64,000 nt of DNA, from the NCBI GenBank assembly GCA_902806565.1, contig CADCXA010000007.1, forward strand, positions 595,270 through 659,269. Direction: 5' to 3'. The position numbers and the translations under genes were made by a program. The DNA comes from Hypoxylon rubiginosum (taxonomy: Eukaryota; Ascomycota; Sordariomycetes; Xylariales; Hypoxylaceae). Of the stretch, positions 46,143 through 59,040 are shown one piece after another. A model generated the notes under the pieces. That model did no database searches, was not told where the DNA came from, and saw nothing but the letters and a program-made list of their open reading frames with translations. Each line of letters starts with the position of its first letter. The first letter of the stretch is position 1.

Positions 46143-47940
46143 GCCTCCAACCAACTACAGGATCTCCAAGTTTTAATAAGAACTAGCAGTGGATCCACCG
46201 CAGCGGAGTGGCCTGCATTAGTTACGGACTATCTCCTTGACGCGCGAGACGAGAATAGACTCTGATGCAGGCCAGAAGAAACGTAGACACGCAATTTTCA
46301 TGTCCGAGTCTAGTCTGGACGTGTCTAACCGAAAGGTAGTCGGTATCGCTACATTTTCCCTCCAACTCCGTGTCATATTTCCTGTTCGCGATCCCATTTA
46401 ACCAACTGACCGCGCCGTCCGCTCCCAGGGGCCTATCCAGCAGTGTGAAGAGGCTCGTTTAACTTCCGATATTGTTATTCCTGGTGTTTTAACAGCATCA
46501 CACATTGCGAATGGTTATTAGATGACGCGTGCACGTTTACATGGATATCTAGTTGCTAATCAACACGTTGGTGCCTTGGAAACTTTCCATCTAGCTGCCT
46601 GCGACCTTTGATGCTCATTGACAAGTCTGTACCGCCTCATCGTCGTGTTACGGAGGCCATTCGAATTGTAGTCGGAGCTGAGAATCCGTGTAACTGATCA
46701 TTTGAACGGGCAACTCTCTGTCTTGGCATCTCGTTCAGCTTCGAAATCGATATCAGGTGAATTGAAGCCAAAGAAAGAATTGTAAAAAACAAGAAGAAAT
46801 AAAGAAAAGTATGAGCAGCTTACCATGGCCTGGAATCTATCCGGATTTCATTCAAGACCAAGGGGGATTCTTGTAGACGAGTAACGGTAAGCTAAAGTAC
46901 GCATAACGTGTCGCGGGAAGTATCTAGATTGCGAGGCCGTGTCAAAATCTCAACGAGCCGAGACTTTCCATCGCGTGTCGAAAGTTATCATGAACGTGTG
47001 TTTGAAGTAGAATCCTGAGTTTTTGGGATCATTCAAAACACGAGAAACATTTATGAGGCTTTGCGAGGGCCCGAGAATGAAAAATATACGTGGAAAGAAG
47101 GGGGATAAGAAGGCACAGGAAAAACGCGGAAATGAGAGACGGTCAAGCTGAGGCTGGCGAGACAAGAAGTCATAAATATAACATGACCAAAAGCCTAGCT
47201 GATAAACCTTTTCCCCAGCTGTCTGTCCCGAGTATTTCACTGCGTATTGAGCCATACGAGCAAGTTGAAGTGGTTGGATGTAGCATATTTCCAGCTAGAA
47301 GCTCCGTCTCTCCTCTCGAATATCCGGTCACGGTGGCATTTACTTTTTTACAAGGGAGTTTCGTCAATTGCATGTTATGAGATACTGTGCCTAACCTACT
47401 GTCATACGGTTTCGTGTCCTCGGCCTCAGGAAAGACCTTATGTAATTCCGAAACCATATGGAAACACATAAAAATAAATTTAAAAAAACACAAAGTCCTG
47501 CCAGTGACGCTGCCTTGATAACGATGTCTCGATCTTGAGATGGTCAGCGTTAAGGCCAACCAGGCAAGTTAATCACTATGGGTAAATTCGTAACTAATAG
47601 TAAACACCTGTATCCAAAAAGGGTGCGAGCGTGCTTTCGAACGGCCTCACATAGATTCAGGCTCCTTATAGGATGGATTTTCAATCAATTGACCGGCTCA
47701 CTAGATGAGGTCTACGGGGCAAGACAACACGATATGCAAAACAACCAAGCGAGCAGAACAGTTGTTTCTCCACCGAATCTGCGGGCAGCTTGTGTCTAGC
47801 TATCCTACAGCTGGGTCTCCTCTGCATCTGGTCACCTTTCCCGCTATTTTTCGTCTGTGCACCTGTAACTATTAGTGTATAAGCATATATCATACCTAAA
47901 ACCTTAATGCTTGGCATTTCGCCACATTAAAAGCCTTAAA
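46143..47940. other. Intergenic, no gene recognised
   Basis: Ordinary base composition up to a sharp change at about 47940. Frames at 46950-47559 and 47578-47917 overlap on both strands and have no motif. Confidence 0.4.
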
Positions 47941-50900
47941 ATACTAAAACTCTATTTTTAAAATATTTACTTTTTATATATAAAAAGGATATAAATATTA
48001 TTAAAAATAAAGGTATTATATACTTTTTTATAATTTATAATTGTTATTAATTATATTTAATATATTAATTTATTATAACTTATTATTTTATTTAATTTAA
48101 TAAAGTAAAATAAAAAAAAAAAACCTATAAATATATAACCTTTTTTAATTATTAATTTTATTAAAAAAGATATTTTAAAATATAAAAATAATATTATTTT
48201 AGTAATTATTATATTTTATTTTAATAAAATAAACTAATTAACTTATATAAATAAATAAGTTTTAAATAATTTAGTTAAAAACTTAAATATTTTTATAGGT
48301 TTTTATAAAAAAGATTATTTATTTAAATATAAAGTTTAAATAAAATCTTTTATAAAAATATTAATAAACTATTTTAATATAATAATATTTTTAACTATAA
48401 ATAAGTTACTATATATATTAATATAAATTTAAAGTTTTTAACTAATTATATTATTTAAATAATTAAAAAATAACTTAAATAAATAAATCTTATAAATTAA
48501 AATAATATAAATAAACTATTAAAATAAAAATAATATAAATTATAACTTTTATAATAAAATTTTAATAAAAAAGATTTTAATTAAAATAAGTTTTTTAATT
48601 TCTAGTAATTTTAATATTATAATAAAAAATAATATAAAACTTTTAATATATTTTTTAATTAAACATAAATTTAATAAGAAGCTATTTTTTATTTTATATA
48701 TAACTTTTTATAAAAAATTTAAAAATTTAAAGTTATAATTATTAAATATATTTAATATAATATTTATAACTATTAAATAAGTAATATAAATTTTAATTAA
48801 ATAATTTTATTAATAGTTTTTTAAACTTAAAAATAAACTATATATTAATAAGATAATAAATATAAACTTTATTAATATCTTAAAAATATAATATAATTAT
48901 ATTATAATAAATATTTTTTATAATTTCTTTTTATATATTAAGTTAAATATAATTATTTTAATTAAATAAGTTATTTAAAATAAAATTAAAACTTAAATAA
49001 AATAACATTTTATTAATTACTAGTTATTTTATAAAAAATTAAATTTAATTATTAATAAAGAAATTTAAATTATTTTTTTTTTTATATTTATAAGGTTTTT
49101 CTAGTTTTTTAATAATAACCACTTTTTTAAGTTACTAAAAAAAAAGCTTATTATTAAAAAATATAATTTTAAATATTAAAGTTATTATAATATTAAATAT
49201 TATAATAAATAATTTTATTATATTTATTATAATAAAAAAATAAATTTATATAAATTAAGTTTATATATAAATTTAATATAATATGTTAATTATTATAAGC
49301 TTTTTTTAATAAATTATAATAATTATTTTATTATTTTTAAAAAAAAAAGGGGATAAATTATTTAACTTAATAAATAATAACTTTAATTAATTTAATAAAT
49401 AAAAGCTAAATAATATTAAAATAAATATATTTAATTTAATAATTAAAGTAATTAAAACTTTAATAATAATAATATTATAATAATACTATAAATTAAAAAA
49501 ACATTTTTATAAAAGGTTAAAATAAGTAAAAAAAAAACTAAAAGTAAAAGTTATATATTTTAAGTAATTAAACTAGATATTATTTTTACTATATATAATA
49601 ATAAAAGTAAATCCTTATTTTTTAATATTAATTTAAGTTTTAATGTTAAAATTAATAAAAATAAAAAAAAAGATATATAAATAAACCTTATTTTAATTAT
49701 TAATAATATTATAAAATATAAAACTTATTTAATTATTATTATAATTAAAATAAATTAAAATAAATTTTTTTTATAAATAAATTAATATTAAAATATAACT
49801 TAGTAAAATAAAGTAATTATATAAAAAACTGTTAAAAAAAAAAGAAAAAGCGTTAATAAAATATATTAATTATTTAATATAATATAAATTATAATAATAT
49901 TATATATAATATATTTTTAATATTTTATTATAATAATAATATAAATATAATATATGTTTAAAAGCTATAATATAAAAATAATATTAAAATAAAAAATTAT
50001 TAAGTTTATATTTTATATTTTTTAATTAATAAATAAAACATTAAAAAAAAATAATTTAAAATAATATCTTATATTAAAAAAAAGATTTTTTAATGAATAT
50101 AATTAAAATATTTTATTTTTATATAAAATATATTTTAAATAAATATTAATAAATATACAATGTTTAATATTTATTAAAAAGCTAGGAAAAATAAAATTAT
50201 TAATTATATTATTAATTTAAAATTACTTTTTAATTATTTAATTAATAAAAATTTTAATACTTATTATTTAAATTTTAAGTTTAATTATAAAAACTAAAAT
50301 AAAAAATATAACTTAATAAATTAATTAGTAACTAATAATATAATTTTTATAAATATATTAAAATAAATTATTTAATATTTAAATTTAATAATAAATATAA
50401 TATTTTTTAATATTTTATTTATAAAAATAATAGTTATTAATAAGCTTTAAAGCGGGGCTGATTATTATTTTTTTTTAATTATAATCTTTAAATAATTTAT
50501 AAAATTATTATAAAAATTATAATATAAAATAAATAATAATAACTTAAAACGCTTTATAAAACTAATATAAATAAATATTAAAATTTTATTAAAAATATAT
50601 AATATAAGTTTTAATAAAAAACTTAATAATTATATAAAAAAGTTTATAAAAATTTTTAAAGAAATTATATAAATTATAAGTAAATTAAAATAATTTTTTT
50701 ATAAATAAATAAATTAATAAATTAAAAAATATAAAACAGTTTAAATAAAGTTTAAAAAAGTAAAAATATAAAGGGATTTAAAAAAAAAAAGGTATATTTT
50801 AAAATAATAACATTTTTATTTAATAATTTAAAAAATTAAAAAAATTTATTAATATAATATTATAAATAAAGTTTATATAAGCTTTAAATTTTATAAAATA

Positions 50901-53900
50901 ATAAATTAATATAAACTTATATTTAAAATAACCTTTTCTTTTTTTAAAATAAATAATAAAATTATTAAAAATAATATAAAAAAAGTAAAAATATTAAGAA
51001 AAAAGATTTTTAAACGTTTTAATATTAATAATAACTTAAATTATAACCTATTAATTAATTAAAATCTAAAGAAATAAAAATTATTATAAGTTAAAACTTT
51101 TATTATAAAAAAAATAAAAAAGTATATAATAAAGGTTTTTAATATTTTCTTAAATATAAATTAAATTATAATCTAGTTTTTATAAATTTATTAAAAATAT
51201 ATTAAATATTATATATATAAAATTTTTTTATAATATTTATAAAAAGTGTATTTTTTTATAAAATAATATTAAGTAAAAATAATTATAATATTTAAGTTAA
51301 ATAAAAAAAATAAGTTCTTATTATATTTATAACGTTTTATAATGTTATTATTTTACTTAAATAAAAGTTTAAAAAGGTTTTTTATAAAAAAAATAATATA
51401 AATAATTTTAATATATAATATAATAAACTTATAATACTATGGTATTTTTTTTTAAAAATTAATTATAAATCTTATAATATTTTTTACTTATAATATAAAA
51501 CATATATTAGTTAATAAATATAAAATATTTATAGTTATATTTAATATATAAAAAACTTTTAATGTTTTTTTAAAAAAATATTTCTTAGTATAAATATATT
51601 AATAAAACTAGTTAATATAATATTTAAATTTAATATAATTTTTTTTAAAAGCTTAGAAAGTAAAAGTATATTTTAAAAATATAGTTACTAAATATATTAT
51701 TATTAAATATAATATATTTTAAGGTTTATTTTTATTATTTATTCTTTATATTTTTTATTTAATAAAAACTTTAAAGTAAAATATAAAATTAAGATTTAAC
51801 TATATAAATAATATTTATTTTTATAAAATATTATATATTTTATAAAAAAATACAGAGTTATTAATAAATAATATAAGAAGTTTAAAAAAATAAAACTTTA
51901 TAAATAAAATATATTTTATTTTTAAAAAATATAAGTTATTTTATTTAATAAAAATTAAAAATATTAAGAATTTATTTATTATAATTAATAAAATATTTAT
52001 TATAAAGTTTATATCTTTATTTATATTAAAAAAGAAAATATTAATATTTAAATAATTAAATATATAATTTAATAAAAGATTTAATTTTAAAAAATATATA
52101 GTAAAATAAGTTAATAAAAATATATTATTAACCTAATATATATATAATTTAATTAATATAATCTATAAGTTTTTAATAAATAAGCTATAAAAAATAATTA
52201 TTATTTATATATTATTAATAATATTATATAATATTAAAATATAATATAAAAAATAAGTTAAATTTATAAAAAACTTAATATAATTTAATAAAAAAATAAT
52301 TAATATTAAAATAAATAAACATATTATTAAAATTAATAAGGTAATTAAAATAATTATTAAAACTATATTATTAGTTTAAAAAACTACTTTAATTCTTATA
52401 TTATATAAAAATTTAAAGTTTTTAATAATATAAAAAACTTTAAATATAACATTAAAACATTTTATATATTAATTATATATAATAAACTATAAATACTTTT
52501 TTATTTTTAAAATAAAACTAAAAATAATAAATAAAAATAAAAATACCAGAGGTTTTTAAAAGCTTAAAATTAAAATATAAATTATAAATAAACTTTTATT
52601 ATTAATAAAAAAGCCACTATTAATATTATTATAATATCTTTTAAAGTTTAAAAAAAACTTTATAAAAAAATTATTAAAGGTAAAAACAACTAAGATTTTT
52701 AAAAAATAACTTATCACTTTTTTAAAAATAAATATTATAATATATATAAACAAATTAAAAAAATAACTAAATATTAACTATAAAATAACTATTTTTTAAA
52801 GTAACAAATTAATAACAAAAAATAAAAAAAAACTTTATTTTTATTTTATAATCTTTAATATAAAAATAATAAAAGCTTAAAAAAACTTAAAATATATTCT
52901 AATAAAACTTTAATATTTTTACTAGTATAAAATATAAATATATTTTAATAATATAAAAGCCATTTAAAAATTAAAAAATAATACCATAATATCCTTATAA
53001 TAAGCATATTATAAATTCTATAAAACTATTAATATTTATAATATTAAAATTAAGTGGTGTTTTAACTATTATAAAATAAATAAAAATAAACTTATAAATT
53101 AATTAATTAAAAAAAATATAAAGCTTAATAAAATTAATATAAACTATTTATAAATAATATATAATATTAAATTTATAATATATAAAATCATTAAACATTA
53201 CTAAGAAAACTAATAAAAAAAAACTAAAATTAATTTATTTATAAAATATAAAAACTAAAATTTTAACTATTAATTAAACTACTTTAAAAAACTATAAAAG
53301 TTTTTTAAATTAATATTTTATTAGTATTTTATTATAAGGATTAAATATAAGGATTTTATTTAATATTATAAAAAGTTTAAATATTAAAATATTAATTTAA
53401 ATTACTCCTATAAAAAAGTAAAGATTTTAAACTATATATTATTCTATAGAAAAACACTAGTATCTTTTTAAAAATAACTAAAAAAACCATATAAACTTTT
53501 TAAAAGTTAAAATAAAACCTTATATTTAAATTTTTTTATAAAAAATTACAAAGTTTTTAAAAAGTTCCTATATATAATAAACTACTTTAAATAAATTTAT
53601 ATCTACTAAAAACTTATATTAACTTTTTTTTTTTAATTACATATTTAAAGTTATTTTTAAAAAATATTAAAACACATTAAAAAAATAAAATAAAACTAAA
53701 AAATATAAAACTATAAAATATTATATTTATTTTTTTTATTATATTAATAATATTTAAATTATTTAGATTATAATAAATAGATTTTTTATAAATTAATTTA
53801 TAAAACTAATAAATTTAAAAACCTATAAAGTTATTAATAAAATATAATTTTAATAATAAAAATAATAACTAAAAACTACTTTTAATTAACGGAAAAAAAA

Positions 53901-53992
53901 TATAATATAAAACACTTTTTAATAACATATCTTTAAATAAGATTTACTAAATAAATTACCATATATAATAATATAAAATAATCTTAACTTAG
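47941..53992. mobile_element. AT-rich block, probably heavily RIP-mutated repeat DNA
   Basis: Six kilobases in which sampled lines contain only about 3-5 G or C per 60 bases. The remaining C is mostly in CpT and the remaining G in ApG; CpA/TpG are scarce, as expected after exhaustive C to T change at CpA on both strands (RIP). Both edges are abrupt. No open frame of useful length survives apart from 65 residues at 52556-52753, which is chance. RIP acts on duplicated DNA, so the source was probably one or more transposons, but no terminal repeats or recognisable protein remain, and the element type cannot be named. A small GC island (AAAGCGGGGCTG) remains near 50450. Confidence 0.7.
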
Positions 53993-55020
53993 CACGCCCA
54001 CTATATTTTAAGGGAGGCTCTGGGATAGCTACAATGTAACGATCCCCTAGCGGTTAATAATCACTACTACTACTTCCTCTGCATCTGGTCTGTTTTCATA
54101 TACATCTCCTTCAAACTTTGGCTCGCCATTATAATACTTCCTGCTTATATACACACATAGTCGGCAGTTTCCAGTTGTTTATTGGGACAAGGCGGTCAAC
54201 CCAAACGCCAAAGTATACAATCACCTGTATGCCAAAGATAAACACCCATAGACACATATTTTCGAGCCGTGTAACCGGAACAATCCAGATTGTCGGTGTT
54301 GTGATTCGAATGTACGTTCACTATGTCTCTACAAGGTGGTTCTACTATTGGAGCTTTGTCTACTCCAATTCTTCCCCCCCTACCTACCCATACGCATCCC
54401 TCCCGTGCTCCGCCGGATCCATCGGTGCCGTGACTCCTTTGAACACTGCCTGTAATTGATATGACATGACATGGACCTTCTCAAACCGAGACAGCTAACC
54501 TGGCTTCGGCATCTATCAGTATCATGAAATCTCCAGCTTGCAGGCAAACTGCTAATTCTAACCCCAGTGCCTGGTGCGCAGCAGTGGTTGTGATAAGGAT
54601 GGTCTCCACCTAGGTCGCTCTGGCCTTGTCTCTTCTCCTAGCTTCCATGCACATTCTGCAATATTCTTCGCACCCATACTCGTTGCGATGTAGCACTGTA
54701 CGCGTTCGAGAATGTCTGCCAGTGTTATACCAATAGCACCATCGGTCGGAACTTTGCCACCAGGTATCGCCAGTACTCTTTGGGCTGACACGAGCCCCTT
54801 CACTATATTTCTAGTCGACTTTCACCTCGAAGAGTTTCAAAAAGGATATCCGTCGTATTTAAAGGCCTCGTTGTAAGTACTCAACATCTCACGCAGTTCG
54901 TAGCCCTAGTGCCCTTCATATCCATGTGCCCATATTCTCGTTCCAAACGAAGGCTTTTATCATATCCAGTAAATATCGCGAGCATATCTCCAACACGAAC
55001 GGTTGAGGAGGGCCATGGAT
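53993..55020. other. Transition region
   Basis: Normal composition resumes. The minus frame 54558-54803 reads VLAIPGGKVPTDGAIGITLA, DILERVQCYIATSMGAKNIA and ECAWKLGEETRPERP, protein-like but unrecognised, possibly a fragment. The plus frame 54118-54459 lacks motifs. Confidence 0.35.
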
Positions 55021-55026
55021 TAGGGT

Positions 55027-55250
55027 TATACACTGCGAGCAGAACGAATATTTCCACGCCGGATTCGCGATCAGACTCTCCTGCCCGCGGTTTACCAGGC
55101 GAAGTGGCTGTTCTGCTCGCACCTAATTTTCAGATATATACTGCGAGCAGAAGAACCATTTCCTCATAGTACTCGCGAGCAGAAGAGCCTGCTCACAGTC
55201 TGCCCCGGAAATCCCTTGTTCTGCTCGCAGTATATATTCCAAGAATACGA
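55027..55250 (+). repeat. Nested palindrome pair P1 + P2
   Basis: P1: CTGCGAGCAGAACG at 55032, a core with TCAGACTCTCCTGCCCGC, and CTGTTCTGCTCGC ending 55120. P2: TATACTGCGAGCAGAAG at 55137, GCGAGCAGAAGAGCCTGCTC core, and TTGTTCTGCTCGCAGTATAT ending about 55236. A TATATA-bearing spacer joins them. Confidence 0.85.
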
Positions 55251-55357
55251 CACGATTAGAGCCGCTATTGTCTAAATAACCATATCCCGTAGGAGGTCAA
55301 GGCATCATAGGACGGCATGTTGTCGGTCTCATCGCTTTATTCCCAAATGCCCCGGAT

Positions 55358-55413
55358 ATTGCGAGCAGACTCTTCTACCCGCAAATGTGGTGTGAAAAGA
55401 GTTGTTCTCGTGA
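55358..55413 (+). repeat. Partial palindrome
   Basis: TGCGAGCAGACTCTTCTACC, then CGCAA and a decayed GAGTTGTTCTCG. It is a collapsed or half-deleted unit. Confidence 0.6.
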
Positions 55414-55479
55414 GTCAAGTGGCTGTAAACCTCGGATACGGCATCAGCGACTGCAGTGAACCCATCAGGAACGTTGGCG

Positions 55480-55720
55480 ATATCACATCAAGGCCGTTCA
55501 ATCCTGTATCAAATGAAGTACTAACTCGGGCGTTGTCAGGCATCCTCAAACATCGCAACGGCAAGCCTGCCACTTTCGGTCCATTCCGAAAGCTCCCCAT
55601 TCGCTATACCAAAGACACACCTCTACCACGGCATATCTCACGCATCGAAGTGGCAGTAGGTGGCAGTGCAAATTTACAGGAACGAGATAGCTACCTCCCC
55701 CAGAAAGCAAACAAGCCGTA
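55480..55720 (+). repeat. Duplicated block, copies split at 59906-60075
   Basis: ATCAAATGAAGTACTAACTC, GGCATCCTCAAACATCG and TTCGCTATACCAAAGACACA recur directly at 59997-60080. The following part (CGCATCGAAGTGGCAGTAGG, AACGAGATAGCTACCTCCC) recurs inverted at 59906-59975. Confidence 0.8.
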
Positions 55721-55847
55721 GGCAAGCATTAAAACGACGGCTACTTACTAGGTGCGAGCAGGGGCTTGGCATTCAACACCTACGAGGCCTATAGGTATGC
55801 CGCAATGCTGCTAGATATCACAGAGATGTTTCCCGGCTCGTTCCCTT

Positions 55848-56262
55848 AGTATATAAACTGGGAGCAGAACATGCTGTTTCTCCCCAAACCTGGGTGCAGA
55901 CTCTTCTGCCCGCAGACCCTTACCTAAACCCTTTGTTCTGCTCGCAGCATATTTCCAAAAGGTGGGTGCGGGCAGAACAAAAGAGCCACCTACAAGACAT
56001 CAGTCTACGGCTGCCGAACAGCAGGGACATTTCCCGGCCCCTTTCATTGATATATAACCTGCGAGCAGGACATGTCATTTCCCACCAAATCCGCGGGCAG
56101 AAGCCTCTGCTCACACATCTCCACCCAAATCGGTTGTTCTGCCCGCAGGTTTATTTTGGATATTGCCAGCGACAGGAAGGTCGACAAGACTTCAAACCTC
56201 CCCCCTGCGCTACTCTGCCACCTCATCCTGCGGGCAGACTCTTTTACCCGCAGGCTTTTGCT
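55848..56262 (+). repeat. Nested palindromes P3, P4 and partial units
   Basis: P3 runs 55848-55952: TATATAAACTGGGAGCAGAA, GGTGCAGACTCTTCTGCCC, TTTGTTCTGCTCGCAGCATA. A half unit GGTGCGGGCAGAACAA is at 55964. P4 runs 56046-56155: CCTGCGAGCAGGACA, CGCGGGCAGAAGCCTCTGC, GGTTGTTCTGCCCGCAGG. A core-only unit TGCGGGCAGACTCTTTTACC is at 56229. After P4 the flank GATATTGCCAGCGACAG recurs after the palindromes at 58874 and 61941. Confidence 0.85.
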
Positions 56263-56397
56263 GATTCTTTGTCATAGGTCGGGGTCGTGAGCCGTGCATA
56301 GCCAGATAGATAGCTCGAGCGGAGCATACAACCACTCTTTGTAAGGTACGTAGATTGGCCCGAAATAAAAGAGACCACCGAAAATAAAACCCATTTT

Positions 56398-56475
56398 CAC
56401 TGTTGGATTCGAACCAACAAGCTTTTTATACTTGGTACAGAATACCCTCCAGGCACCTAACCACTGCGCCAAGTG
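56398..56475 (-). tRNA. tRNA-like sequence (tRNA pseudogene or tRNA-derived SINE head)
   Basis: On the minus strand TGGCGCAGTGG matches the RNA polymerase III A box. About 60 bases on, GGTTCGAATCC is a perfect B box within a fully paired T arm (GTTGG/CCAAC, loop TTCGAAT). The D arm pairs (GCGC/GTGC) and a long variable arm (AAG...CTT) is possible as in Leu/Ser tRNAs. The anticodon arm is poor and the acceptor stem has only four pairs (CACT/AGTG), so a working tRNA is unlikely. T-rich runs follow and could terminate transcription. Confidence 0.45.
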
Positions 56476-56577
56476 TTCTTCATGGGAGTCGCCTGCATGT
56501 TAATGGTGAAGGCCATGATATCCGGCCATATATTGCCTACTTAACCCGTGGTAGGAGACGTAGGATAGCTGTGGAAA

Positions 56578-56643
56578 GTCACATACTCTACGAAATCACA
56601 TACTCTACGAAATTATATACTTTACGAAATCACATACTCTACG
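56578..56643 (+). repeat. Four copies of a 16-17 bp unit ACATACTCTACGAAATC
   Basis: CACATACTCTACGAAAT is repeated, with one TATATACTTTACGAAAT variant. Confidence 0.9.
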
Positions 56644-57954
56644 CCGTCGGATATACCGGTGCGCGGACTTGGATCTGGCAACCTTTGAGCTTCGGATTGC
56701 GAGGCGATGGGACCGAATTTACTTTGGGCGTCGTATGTTACCCGCGTCACCGAATCCCGTACTTCAATCTCAAGTGGATTAGATGCTTAGAAGACATAGG
56801 CATAGATATCCGTAAACCGCATGTACTTAGAAGCAAGTCTAGAGGAAAAGTATCAATATGACATGTACGTTTAGCAGGACCCCGACCCGCGTCCGCCCCG
56901 ACCATAGCCCGCCCAAGCTTTGATCTGCGCAGCCGGGAACGCCTGTCTGACGCAATAACCGAGCCTCTTCGATCCTAGACGCGAGTTAGCAGTTTCGGCA
57001 GCACGCAACTTGGTATATTGGCCGAAGTATTCACCACCGACGTGCGTACAAGGCACCTAGTGTTCTGTTGTTCCTCGGAGGGGCCAGAACCAGAAGCTCA
57101 GATCGACCTTTGGGATTAGCTATATATGGAAAATGCTGCAAGTTCGCACCTCGTAATAGGAAGCGTTATGATATATTGATACCTTCTCTGCTGAAGTCTC
57201 TCTCCTGTTCCGTCCCCGTTGGTTGATGATACGTATTATCCACGGACCTCTACTTGGGACTCGATTCTCGTGTTTTTCAGACTTCACAACACAACCCAGA
57301 ATCGAGAACATGCCCTCGCAACCTAGGTGTGTTGCTTAATCCGATAGAACAACCTTTATACGGTGACACCTATGACGAACTGCTGGCCTGCTACGTGGCT
57401 GTTTAATCGTAAGGCGAACGCGACTACTTTCAGCCACGAGTAAAGACCAGGATGTTACGGATGCTTCCGGTTCAGACGGAAGTTTGTCGCGTTGGAAACT
57501 TGGGCTGGGACGACGACGGATACATCCATTCCGGATCCAACACCAACAGTCGGTCCCTTATTTTCATGGGAAACCAAAAAACATCCTGCGTCCAACTAAG
57601 AGTGACTCCCGTCCTTTCTGCTATGTCAAGTTATAACGGAGTAAGTTAGATTTCCAAACCGCTGGTACTCTACCCGGGCTCTGTGTTTCGTCTCAACTAC
57701 TTGCGAATCTCTTCGCATGTCGTATCTTCCTCCTACTTGTACTAAAATGGAACGACATTGCAACCGATCTATCTGTTATCTAAAGCATCATTACGTGTGG
57801 AATACTTGGGAATCCATTCAGCGAGGCCATGAATTCCGTGAATATGAATGCGTCCAACTGGCCTTATCGCGTGCCGCATCTGGCGACATCCTGGCTATCT
57901 CCTTTGTCCCAGCACCACTCATAACCATACGAGCAACGAGCAGGTGATGGCTTA
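56644..57954. other. Intergenic, possible gene relics
   Basis: The plus frame 56403-56861 includes GDGTEFTLGVVCYPRHRIPY and FNLKWIRCLEDIGIDIRKP. The plus frame 57717-57947 includes WESIQRGHEFREYECVQLAL and SRAASGDILAISFVPAPL. Both look protein-like but neither was assigned to a family, and no exon structure could be built. Confidence 0.3.
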
Positions 57955-58100
57955 TAACCTGTGTAGTGCTATTCGGGACAGTATCAGGGCACTTACCACG
58001 CCATGAGCAGTCGTATTCAGTCGACTTACATCTGGATTCCCATCTGCTGTGGTAAATAGACGCTGCGTAGATATTGGGCACCATCTCCTAAATGTCTTTT
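57955..58100 (+). repeat. Duplicated segment, related to 60150-60260
   Basis: GTCGACTTACATCTGGATTC, CTGCTGTGGTAAATAGACGC and TGCGTAGATATTGGGCACCA match GTTGACTTACATCCGGATTC, TTGCTGTGGCAAATAGATGC and TGCGTAGATATTGAGCATCA at 60195-60250. Confidence 0.8.
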
Positions 58101-58339
58101 CAGTTATGGCTAACAGTAGCTTCTCCCCGAGCTGCAAGAAATGCGGAGAGCCGCGTTCCCCATGGTGGCCCGATACCCCTGACATCGGCGAGGTCTTCGA
58201 GACGAGAGTCCGTATCGTAAAGTGCCGGCAGTTTGCTGCTGCTTGGCTCGCGTGATGATTTCAGGCAAGACTCTTGTGGCAAAGCAGACACGGCATACAC
58301 GGTGCTTCTATACTATCCCGTGGACGATACAGCAGACCA

Positions 58340-58625
58340 CAAAATTGATACCTTCCATAATCCCAGCACAGTCTCCAGAGCAAGCCAGTTGATTCACCAC
58401 GCACCCTTTCACCTGTGGAATTTCACTCTACACTTCCTGGTACTCACGCAACATGCCATCCAGGTGTCTGCACAATACGCCACTACCCTAGCCGCACCCA
58501 AGTCTGAGGCTATCCTTGACTAGATTGCCGACTCGATTAGATATCTTGCTACTCAATACCCGCAGTACCCAGCTGCTCTACCAAGATGCAGCACGTCCCC
58601 ACCGGCCTCTGTCACGGTCTCTGCG
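58340..58625 (+). pseudogene. Relic coding segment with in-frame TAG
   Basis: One frame reads HKIDTFHNPSTVSRASQLIH, HAPFHLWNFTLHFLVLTQHA and TTLAAPKSEAILD, then TAG (58520-58522), then IADSIRYLATQYPQYPAAL and SVTVSAHER before running into a palindrome at 58660. A shorter relative of the end (SPLTSATVSAHEM) is at 60085-60136. Unidentified family. The single TAG could derive from CAG. Confidence 0.4.
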
Positions 58626-58659
58626 CACGAGAGGTATATTTCCCGGCTCTCCTTCTTGT

Positions 58660-59040
58660 TATGCGGACTGCGAGCAGAATAGCCTATTCCTCACCAAACC
58701 TGTGAGCAAGCTCTTCTGCCCGCAAGACCTCACCTTAATCCTTTGTTCTGCCCGCAGTATATTTAGAAAAACTAGGTGCGAGCAGAACAAATGTCTCACA
58801 CGATTCGTCACGGGCAGAAGAGTCTGCCCGCAAATCCCCACCAAAACAAATCGTTCTGCCCGCAGGTGTATTTTAAACATTACCGGCGACGGCGACGTCT
58901 ATATGACTCGAGACTTTCCCTACGCTCCCGAGGATTATGGCCAACCATAACATGGCCAACCATAACAAGATATTACATCAAAGTCTTTGGCCTACAATAC
59001 CCTAGGCAAACCCCTTGTTCTGCTCGGAGTATATTACTAG
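58660..59040 (+). repeat. Nested palindrome pair P5 + P6 and a half unit
   Basis: P5: GACTGCGAGCAGAATAG at 58666, CTCTTCTGCCCGCAAG core, TTTGTTCTGCCCGCAGTATA ending about 58761. P6: AGGTGCGAGCAGAACAAATG at 58774, CGGGCAGAAGAGTCTGCCCG core, CGTTCTGCCCGCAGG ending about 58866. A half unit CTTGTTCTGCTCGGAGTATA lies at 59012. Confidence 0.88.

Noticed and set aside
52556..52753. 65-residue frame inside the AT-rich block
   Set aside because: Phe/Ile/Lys/Asn-only composition is what random AT-rich DNA yields.
47941..53992. Mitochondrial DNA insertion or centromere
   Set aside because: No mitochondrial gene or tRNA sequence is readable, and 6 kb next to a telomere is too small and misplaced for a typical regional centromere; RIP-mutated repeat fits better.
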